From Harmonia axyridis (lineage: Eukaryota > Arthropoda > Insecta > Coleoptera > Coccinellidae): a stretch of 64,000 nt of DNA. The translations under genes and the position numbers were made by a program. Position 1 is the first letter of the stretch, and every line of letters begins with the position of its first letter. Below are positions 11,501-26,500 of the stretch, piece by piece. The DNA lies in contig NC_059503.1 of assembly GCF_914767665.1 (NCBI RefSeq), forward strand, positions 2,728,001-2,792,000, in the 5' to 3' direction. The notes under the pieces are model-generated. The model made no database searches. It saw nothing but the letters and a program-made list of their open reading frames with translations, and had not been told where the DNA came from.

Positions 11501-14500
11501 CTCGCCCAAACTGGACGGTCTGGCCTGCAACTTCATACTGGGCACGCCTGACAAACTCAGGTATCCCCTGCTGTTGGATGCCCTGATCGAGATACTTAAT
11601 GTCACTCATGTCGCTACCGGACCTACGAAGATGTCAACTTTGGGGTTATGTGCTACTCAGTACTGCTTTACCATCTGTTGGAGGTATGTACTTCTATTTT
11701 GTCTAAATTTTTCTGAAATGGCGCCGATACTTAATGGCTTATATCGAAATGATATATATCGAAACTTCCATTCATGCGTTTTGAAATAATTACATTAGTT
11801 CGAATTGGAACAACTCTGAAAAGCTTCATGTTTGTGCTATTCTCGATTTTTCATATAATTTCGTTAAGGTTGCTCCACCTGCTACCACCATCTACGAATT
11901 ACATGGAGAGACTGAGTTCCGGAGAGAACTTGCCACCAGGGCCTATATTACTGCATTCTATGATTTGGGGACCACGTACCAGTCACAAAAACTTCAATAG
12001 GTGGCTTAAGGACGGTCTTGTTAAGCAAGGGATGTACACACAACACGCTGACAAACTACTGAAAGCTGTCACTGACCTCGTGAATAGTTTGAAGTACGAC
12101 ACGGCAGTGGCAAAGACCTGCATAACTACACTTATACCAGATGTCAAAAAAGGTGAGTTATTTTTAATTTATTATTGATTTTCAATAGATGCTTATTTCA
12201 ATTGTCGAAATCCCAGAATGTAATATCAAAATTATGATTTGGACTTTCTTTCAAATGCAGAACATCCAAATAATAGAAGGTCATAAAATATTGTCCAACC
12301 GTTCTTCACCTGTAACCTAACTTAATCGAAGCCATTGTTTTATCTTATAAAAATAGATATTCAAAATAAATATCTATTGAATTTATCATTCATTTCTCAT
12401 AGTTATTTTCCCTTTTATTTCAGGTGTCTTGAAGAAGGAATCCTTCCCACCAATCTTCAATCTCATGCTTCTCGACCTCTCCCTAGCCAAGCTACAGGTC
12501 AGGGTTGACGAAGCTGGCAACAATGCCGATACCCCTTCGCCTAACAAATCCGCCTCAGTGGCGGAGGAGACGTGCAGCGTTCAAGACCTCCTTCCGCACG
12601 TTATAAAACTGACACAGGCCATCCTTCACTACAGCAGATGGTCCGTCTTGAACACGGTCGTCGAACTGTCCGAAACCAACGCGAAATGCTCGCTGCAGGA
12701 CTTGGAGTGCCTGCAAGATGTCCTAGCTGTGTCGTCCACTAAGAATCCGCTTGTAAACGGACTGGCTGTTGAGTTGAACACTTTGCTGCCTCAAACTGTT
12801 TCCACGGTGCTACAGCAATGGAGCGGGTTGGCTCTAGAAGATTTTTCACCTGTAAGTGCTTTTCGAACGTTTCTTCTAAGCCTTTCGCTTAAATAACTGT
12901 TTCTTTATTTCAGAGCATTTTCCAGAACGACATAATCCCATCGGAAAACTTTCTTCTCAAGATCGTGGACATCCACATATCCTCACTGTCGAAGCAACCG
13001 TTCAACATCAATCTTTCTTTGAAACGTCTACTTCAGTGCTGCATCAATTTCATCTGTGACCACGCCACCACTGTTGAGAACACCGACACCAAAAGCAAGG
13101 CCGTCGAGACTCTAATCGCGGTGACATTGAATGCTAAGACAGAGTTTCTATACGAAAGAGCCTCCAAAACCCTCGATAAGATGATCGGAGACACCGATAC
13201 TGACGAACACCAGAAGAGAGTTTACAGACATGTTTTGAACCACACCTACAAGCTTATAGTCGATTACACATCTGCACCATCAGGCGACAATTCGGTTATA
13301 GACGAGAAGATCTTGCACAACTGCCTGAAATTCTACGAGAAGATCATCGAGAAGTCCTCAGGTCGTCAGGCTCTGGAGAGCTTCTTCACCGGCGATAAAG
13401 AACTAGTCAAGGTACTGCTCAGCGTATCTAACGCCAAAATGTCGCAGCTATACAGCACTAGGGTCCTGCACTTCTTCAACAAGCTGTTCCAAGCGGCCGA
13501 GAAGAGTTCAACAGATCCCAGTCTGAACTATCTGTGCAGCAGCATGAGCAAACTTGCCGAAGTCGAGGGTGACAAGCTACAGGAATGGTTGAAACAGGTT
13601 ATAGTGGGATCTAGTATGACGCAAGCACCTGTGGTCGAGGTGAAAACACCACCTCCGAAAGAGGAGGCGTCTCAAACTAAAGTCACGAAATGGACCGCCT
13701 CGCCACCTAGACAATCGCTCACTTCGTCTCCGGTGTCGTCGAGCGAAACCACAAAGTTCATGGTACAAGAGAACAGTCAACTGCTGCAGGCGCTTACGTC
13801 GTTCCTGGTCAAAAAAGGTAGCAACATAACCGAAGAAGCCGCATTGACGATATTAAAGGCGCTACTCCCGCTCGGCTCGCATATCTTGTCCCCTGTTTTG
13901 GAAGGCGTCGGTTTTGTCGACCTGATGGTCGTCATGACAATGCTGGCGGACGGCGGTACCGGAAAGGGTCACGCCCACCTATTCCCCGCCACGACTGAGT
14001 GGGTGTACTTATGCAACGCCCACTTCAGAAAGAAGGAGGTCCTGGATAAGATAGGAGGCGACGGAACTGAATCTACGAAGCCGAATTACATGCTGGACGC
14101 CGCCTGTTGCATCATGGATTACGTGAGCGAGGTTGTGTCGAAGGTTACGCAACAAGTTAGTTCGGCATCGAGAGCCCTCAGTCCCCCCTGGGAGAGCGAG
14201 GCCGTCAACGATTTAGACGTGGAACTTCAAGAGGAAGGTAACGAGGAGGAGGATAGCGGCGACGATTCGGACGAAGACTCTCTTTGCAACAAACTGTGTA
14301 CTTTCACTATTACTCAAAAAGAATTCATGAACCAACACTGGTACCATTGTCACACCTGTCGGATGTTAGACGGCGTTGGAGTCTGTTCCGTGTGCGCGAA
14401 GGTTTGCCACAAGGGCCACGATTTGAGCTACGCCAAATACGGAAATTTCTTCTGCGACTGCGGCGCGAAGGACGACGGCTCCTGTCAGGCACTGGTGAAA

Positions 14501-17500
14501 CGCGTGCCGCAAGCCCTGGACTCGAGCCAGGAGACTAGAACTTCGTCGAACAACGACAAGTATTCAAGTGACATGTTGCCAAGCTCTCTACGCAGAAGAA
14601 CGTCTTCGCCTGTATCCTTAGACAGGCTGTCGCTAAAGAGAAAGACGCAGAACAATATACAACACCTTGAAGCATCCAAGGCGTGGATCATCAACTACTT
14701 GGGCAACGTCCACGCCGCTTCGAACTTGATCGACTTCATCCAGACCCTTGTCCCCGCCATCGACACGATGTGCAATGTCAATTCGCCCGTCGGTTGTCAT
14801 TCGAGGGCATTGGAGGCCCTGCGACGTCTGCACAGCGAGAACAAAGAATACGTGAACAGCGAACAGCTTATGGTGCCCACGTTAGGTTCACAAGAAGGCG
14901 CGTTCGAGAACGTACGGATGAACTATTCCGGGGAACAGGGACAGACCATAAGACAGTTGCTCTCGGCCCATATAGTAAGAAGGGTGGCGATGTGTTGCAT
15001 GACGTCTACCCACGGTAGGAGACAACACCTTGCAGTTTCTCACGAGAAGGGTAAAATCACGCTGCTCCAGCTATCGGCACTATTGAAACAGGCCGACTCG
15101 TCCTCCAGGAAGTTAACACTCACCAGATTGTCGTCGGCTCCGATACCCTTCACCGTCTTGTCTCTATCTAGCAATCTCTGTAACGAGGATTACCTAGCCG
15201 TGTGCGGCTTGAAAGACTGTCACGTGTTGACGTTCTCTTCCAGCGGATCGGTGTCCGACCATCTTGTGCTACACCCACAGCTCGAAACCGGCAATTTTAT
15301 CATTAAAGCCCTATGGTTGCCAGGTTCCCAGACGAAACTGGCATTGGTGACCGCCGATTTTGTAAAGATTTATGATTTAGCCGCCGATTCGCTCAGTCCC
15401 CAGTACTATTTCTTGGTACCCAGCGGGAAGATAAGAGATTGCACGTTTATGTACGACGAAGGTACTTACCACATACTCCTGATGTCTTCCTTAGGCCACA
15501 TCTATAACGAGGTTCTGAACGAAGAGAGTTCGGCCAGGCATGGATCGTTCTACGTTACTAACAACCTAGAAGTTTACCATCTCGACGTCGCCGATGCCAA
15601 CGGTCATATAGCCGGAGGCGGAGTCAGCATCTATTACTCCCACACACTAGGATTGCTCTTCTACAGTTACGTACAAGGCAAGAGTTTCATATCTCCGATT
15701 ACGCCGAAGTCTAACAGTCTGACCACCGCCTTCCCCATAAACATATCGGCCAACATTACGGCCAGCAAGGGAAACGGCGCCAAGATAGTCGTCCAACCGC
15801 TCTGCCAATGGACCGAGATCCCCAACCACCCGGGTCTTATATGTTGCGCGATGCAAGTGAGCAACAACCCGGTCATACTGATGTTGAAACCGGACTCGAT
15901 AATGATTCAAGAGATAAGAGTGGTGCCGTCCAAATCGAAGATAATGGACATGGTAGCGATCAGGCACAATTCCGTATGTGAGCTGCGCACCACCCTGATC
16001 TTGCTGTGCGAGGACGGTAGCTTGAAAATGTACATGGCGAACATGGATCAGACAGGTTTCTGGATGTCCTCAACGATCCAACCCACCTCGTCCAACGGCT
16101 CACAGGTCAAGCAACGGAAGAAGAAAGCCGTCAAATCGGGAAAGATAATCGGCTCGGTCACGTTTCCGGTCGATTTCTTCGAGCACTGTCAGCCTATGAA
16201 CGACGTGGAGATTGGCGGTAATGATTTGCTGCAGGTTTATAATGCTGCCCAACTGAAACACCGGCTCAACACCATGAATCTCTACGTGGCCTGCAACAAA
16301 CCTCTCGGGTTTTCGGTCGAAGTGACCAACAACGACAACAACATGGTGATGACCGGTCTCAGGGTGCTGGTAGGCACTCAAGACATACAAAGAGCTCCGT
16401 CATTCGTCGAAGTATTCGGCAGGATTATAAGCACTCAGGTGACTAGAAGCAGGTGGTTTGACATCCCGTTCTCCAGAGAGGAGAGCCTGCTAGCCGACAA
16501 GAAGTTGGTAATCATGTTCGGTCCGTCCCAGGACCCGGAGAACGTCACTATGGTCGACAGCATAAAGATATTCGGAAAGAGCAAAGACTTGTTTGGATGG
16601 CCGGAAGAGAATGAGGACGTAACGTCGGCCGGTAATCCAAACTCGACTCAAACCTCGACCAACACGGTGACCAACGTAGAAGCCTCTGCGGCCAACAACG
16701 ACATGCTACCATTAACAAAATTGGAGATGTTGTCAGTGGGAATCCTGGAAGCTCTAGACGGGTCCTTCTCACTGTACGTCACGAACGATAAGTTAGCGGC
16801 TCACAAACTTGCCGCTTTGAAAGTAGCTACCCAACTGCTGACTTTACCTACGCCACCTTCCGTGCAGACGTTCTCCAAAGCGTTGTTATCTTCGCTACAC
16901 ACAACAAAGCAACAATACCACAACTACAAAGATCAAGCGTTGTTACAGCACGTCCTAAGCAGTCTGATAGAGATGACCGATCATTTCGCGACCGATCCGT
17001 CTAACATAGATGCGGAGAGCTATTACAGACTTGTGCTCATCGTGAAAGGAATTGCCGTGGTGAGACCTCAGAATTTGGTAAAATTCGCAGACTCGCATAC
17101 CTCTATACAGGACGTAGTTCTTGACGATCCCTTAGATTTGAAGATGCCGCCAGTTAAAGATCCCAAAAAGCAACACCTTCTACTTTTGCTGATGGACGTG
17201 TTGTGGACTCTGCATGCTATTAAACCAACCAACACTAATCTAGCACCGGTCGTAGTGCCCGGCTTGAAACATACGGAGCAGATAGTTTACGCTATCGTCG
17301 AAATAGTGCACGCCTTCAACAGCTGTGACACCTACAGCAACATAACCATAGCAGTCTACCTGCAGCTTCTGCTTTGCAAGGATCCAGTGATCGCATTCAG
17401 CGCCAAGCAGGCCCTCGGTAAGGTTCTCAAGCCTAAGTTGAAGAAGAGGAGAGTATTCATCCCCAGCCCTCCAACCTGTTTGAGTCCGTTACCGGACAAG

Positions 17501-20500
17501 GAAGAGGCCAAAACGTCTCAGGCGCCGATGCAATCGAGTCAGGAAGAACAGCAGTCGATGCAATACGAGATAGACGCCGTTGAGGCCATCCAGATGCTGC
17601 AACAACAACCGCAAGCCGAAGATCACAATCTAAATCCACTAGAAGCGCTTTTAGGCGGTGCCGCCGGCATCATAAACATTCCTAGGGACGCGGACGACGA
17701 GGCCATGGTGGAACTGGCCATAGCCCTAAGCCTCCAAGATCACGAGATGGTGGGCGAGCAAGGCTTACAGGTCTTGTCGGCCGACCAGTTGGCTCAGAAC
17801 GCTCAGAATCAAGCGGAGGCGGGCCATTTCAGCGATACCACTGCCTCGGCCGCAGGTTCTGATGATGAAGGGAGCACCGCAGCCACCGACGGTTCTACGC
17901 TGAGGACGTCTCCAGCCGAACAGGGTGGAAGTGCGGGGTCGGAGAGCGGAGGTAGTGGTGTGGAAAGCATCACCGGAGAGCATAACGTGTCGGGCAGGAG
18001 TTCCGCTTATGGCGACAATATGCAAGAAATGACCGTTGTCTCGCGTTCGGACACCAGCTCAACGCCCAACGTCCTGAATCTGACCATAGTCGAACAAGAT
18101 AACTCCCCCGTCGATATGGACTTGGAAATCGACTCTGAGAACAGCGGGAGACTGCACATCCTCCGGTTACAATTGTTAGAACGACTGACCGAATACCTAT
18201 CCAAGCTGAGAAACGTGGAAGGTGCGAGAGCCGTGCCTTTCTTACAGGTAGTACTCCAGCTCACCCTCGAACTTGACGGACATCTGGAGAGGGACAGGGC
18301 ATGTTTGAACAACTTGCTCAGCACGATCCTGAACGAGCTACAGCTGAACACGCCGGACGTGTCGTGTTATATCCGTAGAGATAAACAGAAGGAGGTGCAA
18401 TTGATCCTGATGAGGCTGCTGAGCGTGTTGATGTCTAGATGCAAGACTTCTTCTTCGAACTCGTCAAAACCGTCGAATCCTGACAACACCGTTTTCATAT
18501 CCAAAACCACGGCTACGGTACTGCACAAGGCGGAAATAATCGCTTTCTGCAATAAACTGCTCCAGTCTCTATTGGAGTATTGGAAGAACGCGGAGAAGGA
18601 AGAAGCCGCGCCCAGTGTTACCGGAAACCTCCTGAAAGAACACATGCCACACCCAGCCCCAGACATGACTCCGTTCTTCCTTAAACAATTCGTGAAAGAA
18701 CACGCATCCGACGTCTTTGCAACGTATCCCCATCTAGTGACGGAGATGGCGCTGAGGTTGCCATATCAGGTACACAAGCATTCCGAAGTGGCCGAACCCA
18801 TCGCCCAAGCTTTCGACAACAGTTGGTATCGTCATCTGTGCGAGTATATGATGACCTTCCAAGCGCCCTTCGTCAGGAGACAAATAAGAAAGCTGCTGCT
18901 GTTTATTTGCGGCAGCAAAGAAAAGTACAGGCAGCTGAGAGACCTGCACGCCCTGGAGACTCACATCAAGGGGGTGAAACAGTGCTGCGCCAAGGGGGGC
19001 TATCAGCCAGAAACTGAAGTGCAGCATTCCCTATCCCTGCCTTACGATTCCCTGGTGGAACTGATGGAACATCTGAAGGCCTGTCTGGACATAGCCGTCA
19101 GCAGGACTGGCAACTGGCAGAAGTTCTGCCTACACAATGGAGACATCCTGGCATATCTGCTGCAGGTCAGCTTCCTATTGGACGAAGGCGTTGCGCCGAC
19201 TGTTCTACACCTTTTGCAGTGCGCCATAGTGATGAGCGCCGGTAATATGAAGAAGGCCGAGCAGGGCAAGACTTCGCAGAGAAAAGAGAGAGAGAAATCG
19301 GACGATTCCGCTGCCGAGGCTCTTTTCGAAGAGTCCAATTGTCTCGCCCTCGTAGAGCAAGTGATCAAGCTCGTTTCCAGAGAGACTTTTGCCAGATTCA
19401 TCAAGACGTTTATGCTGGAAACCAACGTTACCCAAGTGAGGTGGCAAGCACATGGTCTTGTATTGGCAGTTTATAAGTGAGTATGGTTTTGCTACATTCG
19501 TTGGCCAATTTTCGTACTATTCAGAATAATTTGTAAAGGTTGTTATTTGTTTATTTCGAAATTTATGACATATTACTTCCGCAGGAACTCGAACAAGCAA
19601 CACCAAGAGTCGCAACTCTCTCTACTCTGGCAACTCTGGCCCCTGCTGCCCTCCTACGGCCGCAAAGCCGTCCAATTCGTCGACCTCCTCGGATATTTCT
19701 CCCTGAAGTTCATTCAGAGCAATACCAACTCTAGTCAGACCGAGGAGTACATCAAGAACGTAGTCTCGGTCCTACAGGCCCAGAACAAGATACTGGCCCA
19801 TCATCCCAACGCCAACCTCTACGCTCACATGAGCCAGTTCGTCGAGCTCGAAGGCTACTATCTCGAGTCCAATCCCTGTCTGGTATGCAACAACCCCGAG
19901 GTTCCCTTTTCCGCCATTAAGTTGAGCTCCATAAAGGTAGACTCGAAGTTCACCACGACCACGCAGATCGTCAAGTTGACCGGCAGTCATATCGTCAGCA
20001 GGATAACTGTCCGGATTGGCGAGTTGAAACGTACCAAGATGGTGCGTACCGTGAACATCTACTACAACAACAGGAACGTGCACGCCGTTGTGGAGTTGAA
20101 AAATAAGCCAGCTTTGTGGCATAAGGCCAAGCGGGTCACGTTGCAGTCCGGACAGACCGAGGTCAAGGTGGAGTTTCCGCTACCCATTGTGGCGTGTAAC
20201 GTGATGGTGGAATACGCTGATTTCTACGAGAATATTCAGGCGAGCAGCGAGACACTTCAGTGTCCTAGGTGCAGCGCAGCCGTTGCTGCCAACCCTGGGG
20301 TGTGCGCTACCTGTGGAGAGAACGTATTCCAATGTCATAAGTGTCGGTAAGTGGGCGTATTTTCAACAACGTGAATTTAGTTATATGCTATATAAATTTC
20401 CCGATTTCAGAGCAATAAATTACGACGAGAAAGATCCCTTCCTGTGTCACTCATGCGGCTTCTGCAAATATGCTAAGTTCGATTTTACATTGTTTGCCAA

Positions 20501-23500
20501 GCCTTGCTGTGCCATCGAACCCATAGAGAATGATGAAGATAGAAAGAAGACAGTGTCCAACATCAACACCTTATTGGAGAAGGCCGACAGGGTGTACAAG
20601 CAGCTTATAGCTAACAAACCAACCCTAGAGGTAGGCTTTGACGCACATCTAAGTTGTAAGTGGGAATTTTTCAAACCGATCTTCATTTTTCAGAATCTGA
20701 TCATGAGAGTTTCGGACCACAGAAGCGATAGAAGATCCGAAGAGACCAACACTGCAGCCAGCGCACCAGCCAATCAGGCCGCATCGGCTGCTCCTGTGGT
20801 TCCTTCGCAACTCAAGGTAAAAATGTTTTGATTTTGGTTTCTTCGTTTCATTAATTACATTTTGGTGCCTGCTGAATTGAAATAACTGAAATACTCCATT
20901 GATTCCTCTAGGTCAACAGAACCATTCAAGCTCTGGCACAGCAGTACTGCAACGAGTGTAAAACTGCCTTCGAAGAACTCAGCAAGATCATCCAAAAGGT
21001 CCTGGTTTCCAGAAAGGAGATCGTGGCCTACGACCGCAAGCACAGGGACGTGGATCTTCAAAAATCCACGCCTCTCTTAAAAGATACAGAGGATCAGGAC
21101 GATTCGGAACTGGTTCCTGCGGATCTCTGCATCCGGACCAAGTGTTATGGCTGCTGTTCTGCAACAATCGAACATTGTCTCACATTGTTAAGGGCGTTGG
21201 CAACCAACCCGAAAACCAGGAAGAACCTGTGCTCCAAACAGCTGATAGAGGAGCTGGTGTGCAACAATCTGAGAAGGGGAAGCGCTCAAATACAGGAGGA
21301 GGTCAGACAGCTGCTCTGCGTGTTGACGACAGACGACGAGGAGGCCACCAAGCAGTTGTGTAGCTTGATAATCCAGAAGTTCAATTTGTTCCTCGGTAGC
21401 GACGTTAACAGTCTGGAGTTCAGCACCAGCATAAAGCACGAGATCGATCTTTTGGGCGCTATGGTCCAAAGGGACGATAACAGCTGGGAGTTGAAGCTGA
21501 AGTGTATGATGAGGCTGTTTTTGGACGCTTGTGATAATCCTCAAGATCCGTCTATTATGGAGTCTATAATATTGCCATGTTTGAAGATTTTATACAATCT
21601 GATGAAACCACCGGAAGCCAATTCGAAAAAGTCTAAGGTAAGAAGATATTAAAACTCTCTGTGTACTATATTAAGAGCTGAAATAACCAAATATTTCATA
21701 ACTAAATAATTCTTCTCTAGGATAAGACCAACGCAGTCGCCTCAAGACAGAGCTGCCTCACCGACATAACCGTGATGGTGGACAAGTGGCTGAAGGACGA
21801 CCCCAAGCACAGTTTCGCGGCTTGGAAGACCAGGCTACCGAAGGAGGCGGGTACGTCTTCCGGACCGCCCGCGAACGCGTCCAAGGAAGACGTCAGAACC
21901 TATTATATCTCCGAAAGATACGTGAAGAAGTGGAAGGCGAAAGTAAAGGTGAAGAAACACGGCAGCTTCAACCTGAACCCGAACGAGAGCCGTTGGTTGG
22001 AGACGATCATGTTCAACCCGATATCCAGGCTGGCCAGACACGTGACCTGCAGCATCATCGAGCTGATGTGCAACAACGACGAACGCAGGAAAGAAGTAAG
22101 TGAGAGTTTGTTGTTACGGTGTTGCCATTTCGGTTGGTTAAGGTTTAGTGGAAAGCTGTGGTATGGTTTAATGTATTTCCACCAGTTGGAGACACTTTTC
22201 TTTGAAAGTGTTTCTTATTTTTGTTTACTTTATTGTTGAACTACACTGCGCAAAAAAATTTACACATTCTGAAAATCTCAATTGTAATGAAAGTTAACAC
22301 TACATTGACTTTATAACTTATTTTTTATGTTCTCTCGGGAAGGTTTTGAACGAAACAAGACACAGTAAATGGAAGAAAAATTCAGGATTTCACCGAATCT
22401 TATGTGAAAGAAGAGAAATAAACAATTTTCAAAATACTGGAATGCTGATAAGTGATTTAATACTTGGTATTTCCACCCCTCGCGTTAATTACAGCTCGGC
22501 AACGACGGTTCATACTCAAAATGAGTGATCTTAAAATGTTCTGATCTAATACTTCCCAGATTTCTCTGAGTTGGATTCCTAAGTCATTAAGAGTAGCTGG
22601 ATGATTTTCTGAACTTCTCAGCCTTCTGTTGAGGTTGTCCCAAACCTGCTCAATCAGATTGAGATCTGGACTTCTTGCTGGCCATTCCATTTGAGAGACT
22701 TCAACCTCTTCAAGGTACTCCTGAACGATGCGCGCACGATAGGGTCTGGCATTATCGTTCATAAAAATGAAATGTTCACCAATGTATGGGGCAAATGACA
22801 CTACATGCTCTTCAAGAATGTTCCTTATATACCTATCAGCATTCATAGCTCCATTATCAACGACCACTAGGTCTGTGCGAGCAGTCAAAGATATTCCACC
22901 CCATACCATAATCGATCCTCCCCCGAAACCAGTAGTATTCAGGAAATTGCACTGAGCATAACTTTCATGCGGACGTCTGTATACAAGGGGACGTCGATCA
23001 CAATGGTAGAGGCAGAATCTAGACTCATCTGTGAAGGGAACTCTTTCCCAATCAGCCTCTTCCCAATGGATATTCTCTCGCAAAATCCAAACGCGCCCTT
23101 CGATGGGCTGGGGTAAGAGCTGGGCCTCTTGCCGCGACACGAGGCCTTAAATCATATTCTCTGAGGCGATTTCTTATTGTCTGAGTGCTAATTTGCACAC
23201 TTGTATGGGAAACGCCAAACCTTTCTGCAATTCTTGTGTATGTCCACCCTTCTTCTCGCAAAACTACCGCTTGGGCACAGTCCTCTTGGGTCAAATTGCG
23301 TGTTTCGCGTTGCATAGCGATCGAGTGTAGAAAATCAAACGAAGGAAAACTATTAATCACTAGAATTGATCGAGAACAACTGATTTCAGAATGAAGCCAA
23401 TACATTCAAAATCTGATAATCTCATCTTTTTTTATTCCTGCTGGGAAAAAACATTTGTATTGAAGAAAAACGTTGAAAGTGGATAACATATGCATGCATA

Positions 23501-26500
23501 ATTCTGATAAAAATAATTATCATTGAGAACACCTTCAGTTGTAGAATTAATTTGAGATTTCCATAATGTGCGTTAATTTTTTTGCGCAGGCTAGTGGACA
23601 TACATCATGAATCACGGCAAATTGGAGTAAAACACAAGCAACTATGTACTTTTTGAGTAGCCACAGAGGAAAAAGCTTGAGCTCTGGAACGCCAGGTGTC
23701 GCATCAGTATACTTAGTACTCGATTCGGCTGCTAGTTTTCACTTAAATATCCATTGCTTCTAATAAAGTTTTGTGGTACTAATGAGCTCTAAGAAGAGCG
23801 AAACCGGTATATTGTTGCTATTCACCGGTACTCAATTCTTAACTTGAATTTCTGCCAGTCCTACATTGGTTTCTCTTCAAAATGTTCATCGAACTTTTTT
23901 CTCTTTGTAAATTCAAATTTTTCCCTTCAGATCCTGATCCTGTTGACGTGCTGGCTTCCGGATCTGTGCGTCGCCGGTGAGAGCGCGGCCGAATTCCTGA
24001 CTCTCTACCAGGGTCTCATAGCGCAGCCACCCTGGAAACAGTACCTCACCATACAGGGCGTGCTGACCGTGCTGGCCCAGCTGATAACGGTCGAGATCAA
24101 GAAGCTGCACAGGCTGGAGGAGACGACCCTCACCTCCGACCTGACGCAAGGCTACGCCCTGAACCAGCTCACCGAACTGCTGGCCTCGTTCTTGGACGAT
24201 CCGGCCATCAGGAGGCAGAACAAGAGGATATTGGTGGCGGACGTGTTGGACGGGTATCTGTCGCTAAGACGGCTTGTGGTACAGAGGACGAGACTGATTG
24301 ACGATACGCAGGAGAAGCTTTTGGAGTTGTTGGAGGAGATGACGTCAGGTTAGTATTTATTTCTGATTCTTAAGCAGCAAAATCTACTGGTATCAGATAC
24401 TTATCTTCAACTTTCTCCACAGGAACTCAGAAAGAAACCAAGGCCTTCATGGCGGTTTGCATCAAGACCGTGGAGAAGTGCAGCTTGCAGGACATACTAA
24501 CCCCCGTTTTCATATTCGAACGTCTATGCTCCACGATCTACCCCGAGGAGAACGATGTCAGCGAGTTCTTCCTTACCCTGGAAAAGGATCCGCAACAGGA
24601 GGACTTCTTGCAAGGTCGCATGCTCGGTAACCCGTACTCCAGCATGGAGCCTGGCCTTGGTCCCCTTATGAGAGACGTCAAGAACAAGATCTGCCAAGAT
24701 TGCGAGCTCGTCGCCCTATTGGAGGACGACAACGGTATGGAACTCTTGGTCAACAACAAGATTATGAGTCTGGATCTGGCAGTGAAAGATGTCTACAAGA
24801 AGGTAAATTGCTCTCTGTAAATTTATTATCTTTATTATGTCAGTTGTCAATAGAATCTAACCTCAAAACTTCAAATTAGTTGTCATACCTTAGTGTGTTA
24901 TATCTTGAGGTCTATCGAAAATTCTCTTTGCAGATCTGGCTAGCGGAAGGAGGAGATCATGATGCAATGCGAGTAGTTTATCGAATGAGGGGTTTATTGG
25001 GAGACGCGACGGAAGAGTTCATCGAGAGCTTGGACAACAAGACTGAAACGGCAGTGAACAACGAGGAAGTTTACAAGATGGCCAACGTGTTGGCGAAATG
25101 TGATGGAATAAAGGTGAGTCCAAAAAACATCTTAAACGGTTGAGAAAAGTTCAATTCACCTTGTTGCTCGTTACAGGTGATGGTAAAGAGATTGGGTGCC
25201 ATACAGAAGATCTGGAGGGCTAGGACTTTGGTTCAGGTCCTCTTGAAACTGTTCCGGCTCAGCGTCAAGGTCACCAAATGCCAAGAGGTTCTCATACAAC
25301 CCGAACTGGGGGCCATGGAAGTATTCCTGAGAACCCTGAAGTTATGCTTGGAATGCGAAACGGATGCTGCCCAAGGTCAAATAACTGAACAACTTCTAGA
25401 GGTTAGTAACAGAAAAATGCGTTTTCAACAACACTTAGTTTTTTGTTAACAGATTTGTAAAATGAGTATACACTTCGTGATCTTGGAATCTCCATAGAAC
25501 CAAATTTGTCCGATCTAACAACAAACACTTTCAGATCATGGAGACGATCCTATCCAAGGCCACTGGCGAGCCGCCTGAGACCTTCGTCAAGTTCTCGCAG
25601 ACCTTCGGCGGTCCCGAATACATAGAATCCCTTATATCCTTCACCGGACACCCCTGCGTCAAGAGCAACCAGGCCGTGCTGGCTCACCTCACCAAAGTAC
25701 TAGCCGCGTTGGTGTACGCCAACGACGAGAAGATGGAGATACTCCTCAACCACTTCAAGCCGATACTGGACTTCAACAAGTACGATTACGAGCACACGCC
25801 CGAAGACCAGCAAAAACTGGAGATGTTCTGCACCCTGACCAATAGCATAGAGAGGAACCCGACCGGCAACACCCTCAAGGACTACATAGTCAAGTTGGGC
25901 GTGGTCAGAGACGCCCTCGAATACATCACGATGCACGCCCCCTGCGTCAAACCCACCCTATTGAGAACGGACAGCGACGAGCTGAAGGAGTTCATATCGA
26001 AGCCGGCCCTCAAGTACATCCTGAGGTTTTTGACGGGGATAGCGCACAGCCATGAGAATTCGCAGTTGGCTATAGCTTCCGCGGACACTATACCCATCAT
26101 CCACAGGTTGGAACAGGTGTCGTCCGACGAACACGTTGGTTCCCTGGCGGAGAACCTCCTGGAGGCCCTATGCACCAACCCGACAGTGGCCAAGAGGATC
26201 GAGGAAGTCAGGGAGTTCACCAGGTCGGAGAAGAAGAGGCTGGCCATGGCGATGAGAGAGAAACAATTGGGACAGTTGGGGATGAAGACCAATGACAAAG
26301 GACAGGTAAGATTCACCGCTAGAGGTTCTAACCTAGTTACAACAAAGGACTGCGTTCCAATTGTTATTCAGCTTCATAAACATGTTGATATTGAATGTTG
26401 TTATATTCTTTCCTATTCCAGGTGACGGCGAAGAGCGCCATCTTGCAGCAGATCGAGATGGAGCTGGGCGAAGAGTCCGGACTGGTATGCTGCATCTGTC

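Noticed and set aside
13577..19453. Many long open frames on the minus strand and in other frames within UBR4 exon 13
   Set aside because: Shadows of the GC-biased UBR4 coding frame; none has a recognisable domain.
20631..20693. Reading exon 15 through into exon 16 without an intron
   Set aside because: The 63-base stretch stays open, so retention is possible. The GTAGGC donor and ttttcag acceptor give LENLIMRVSDHR, which fits UBR4 better.
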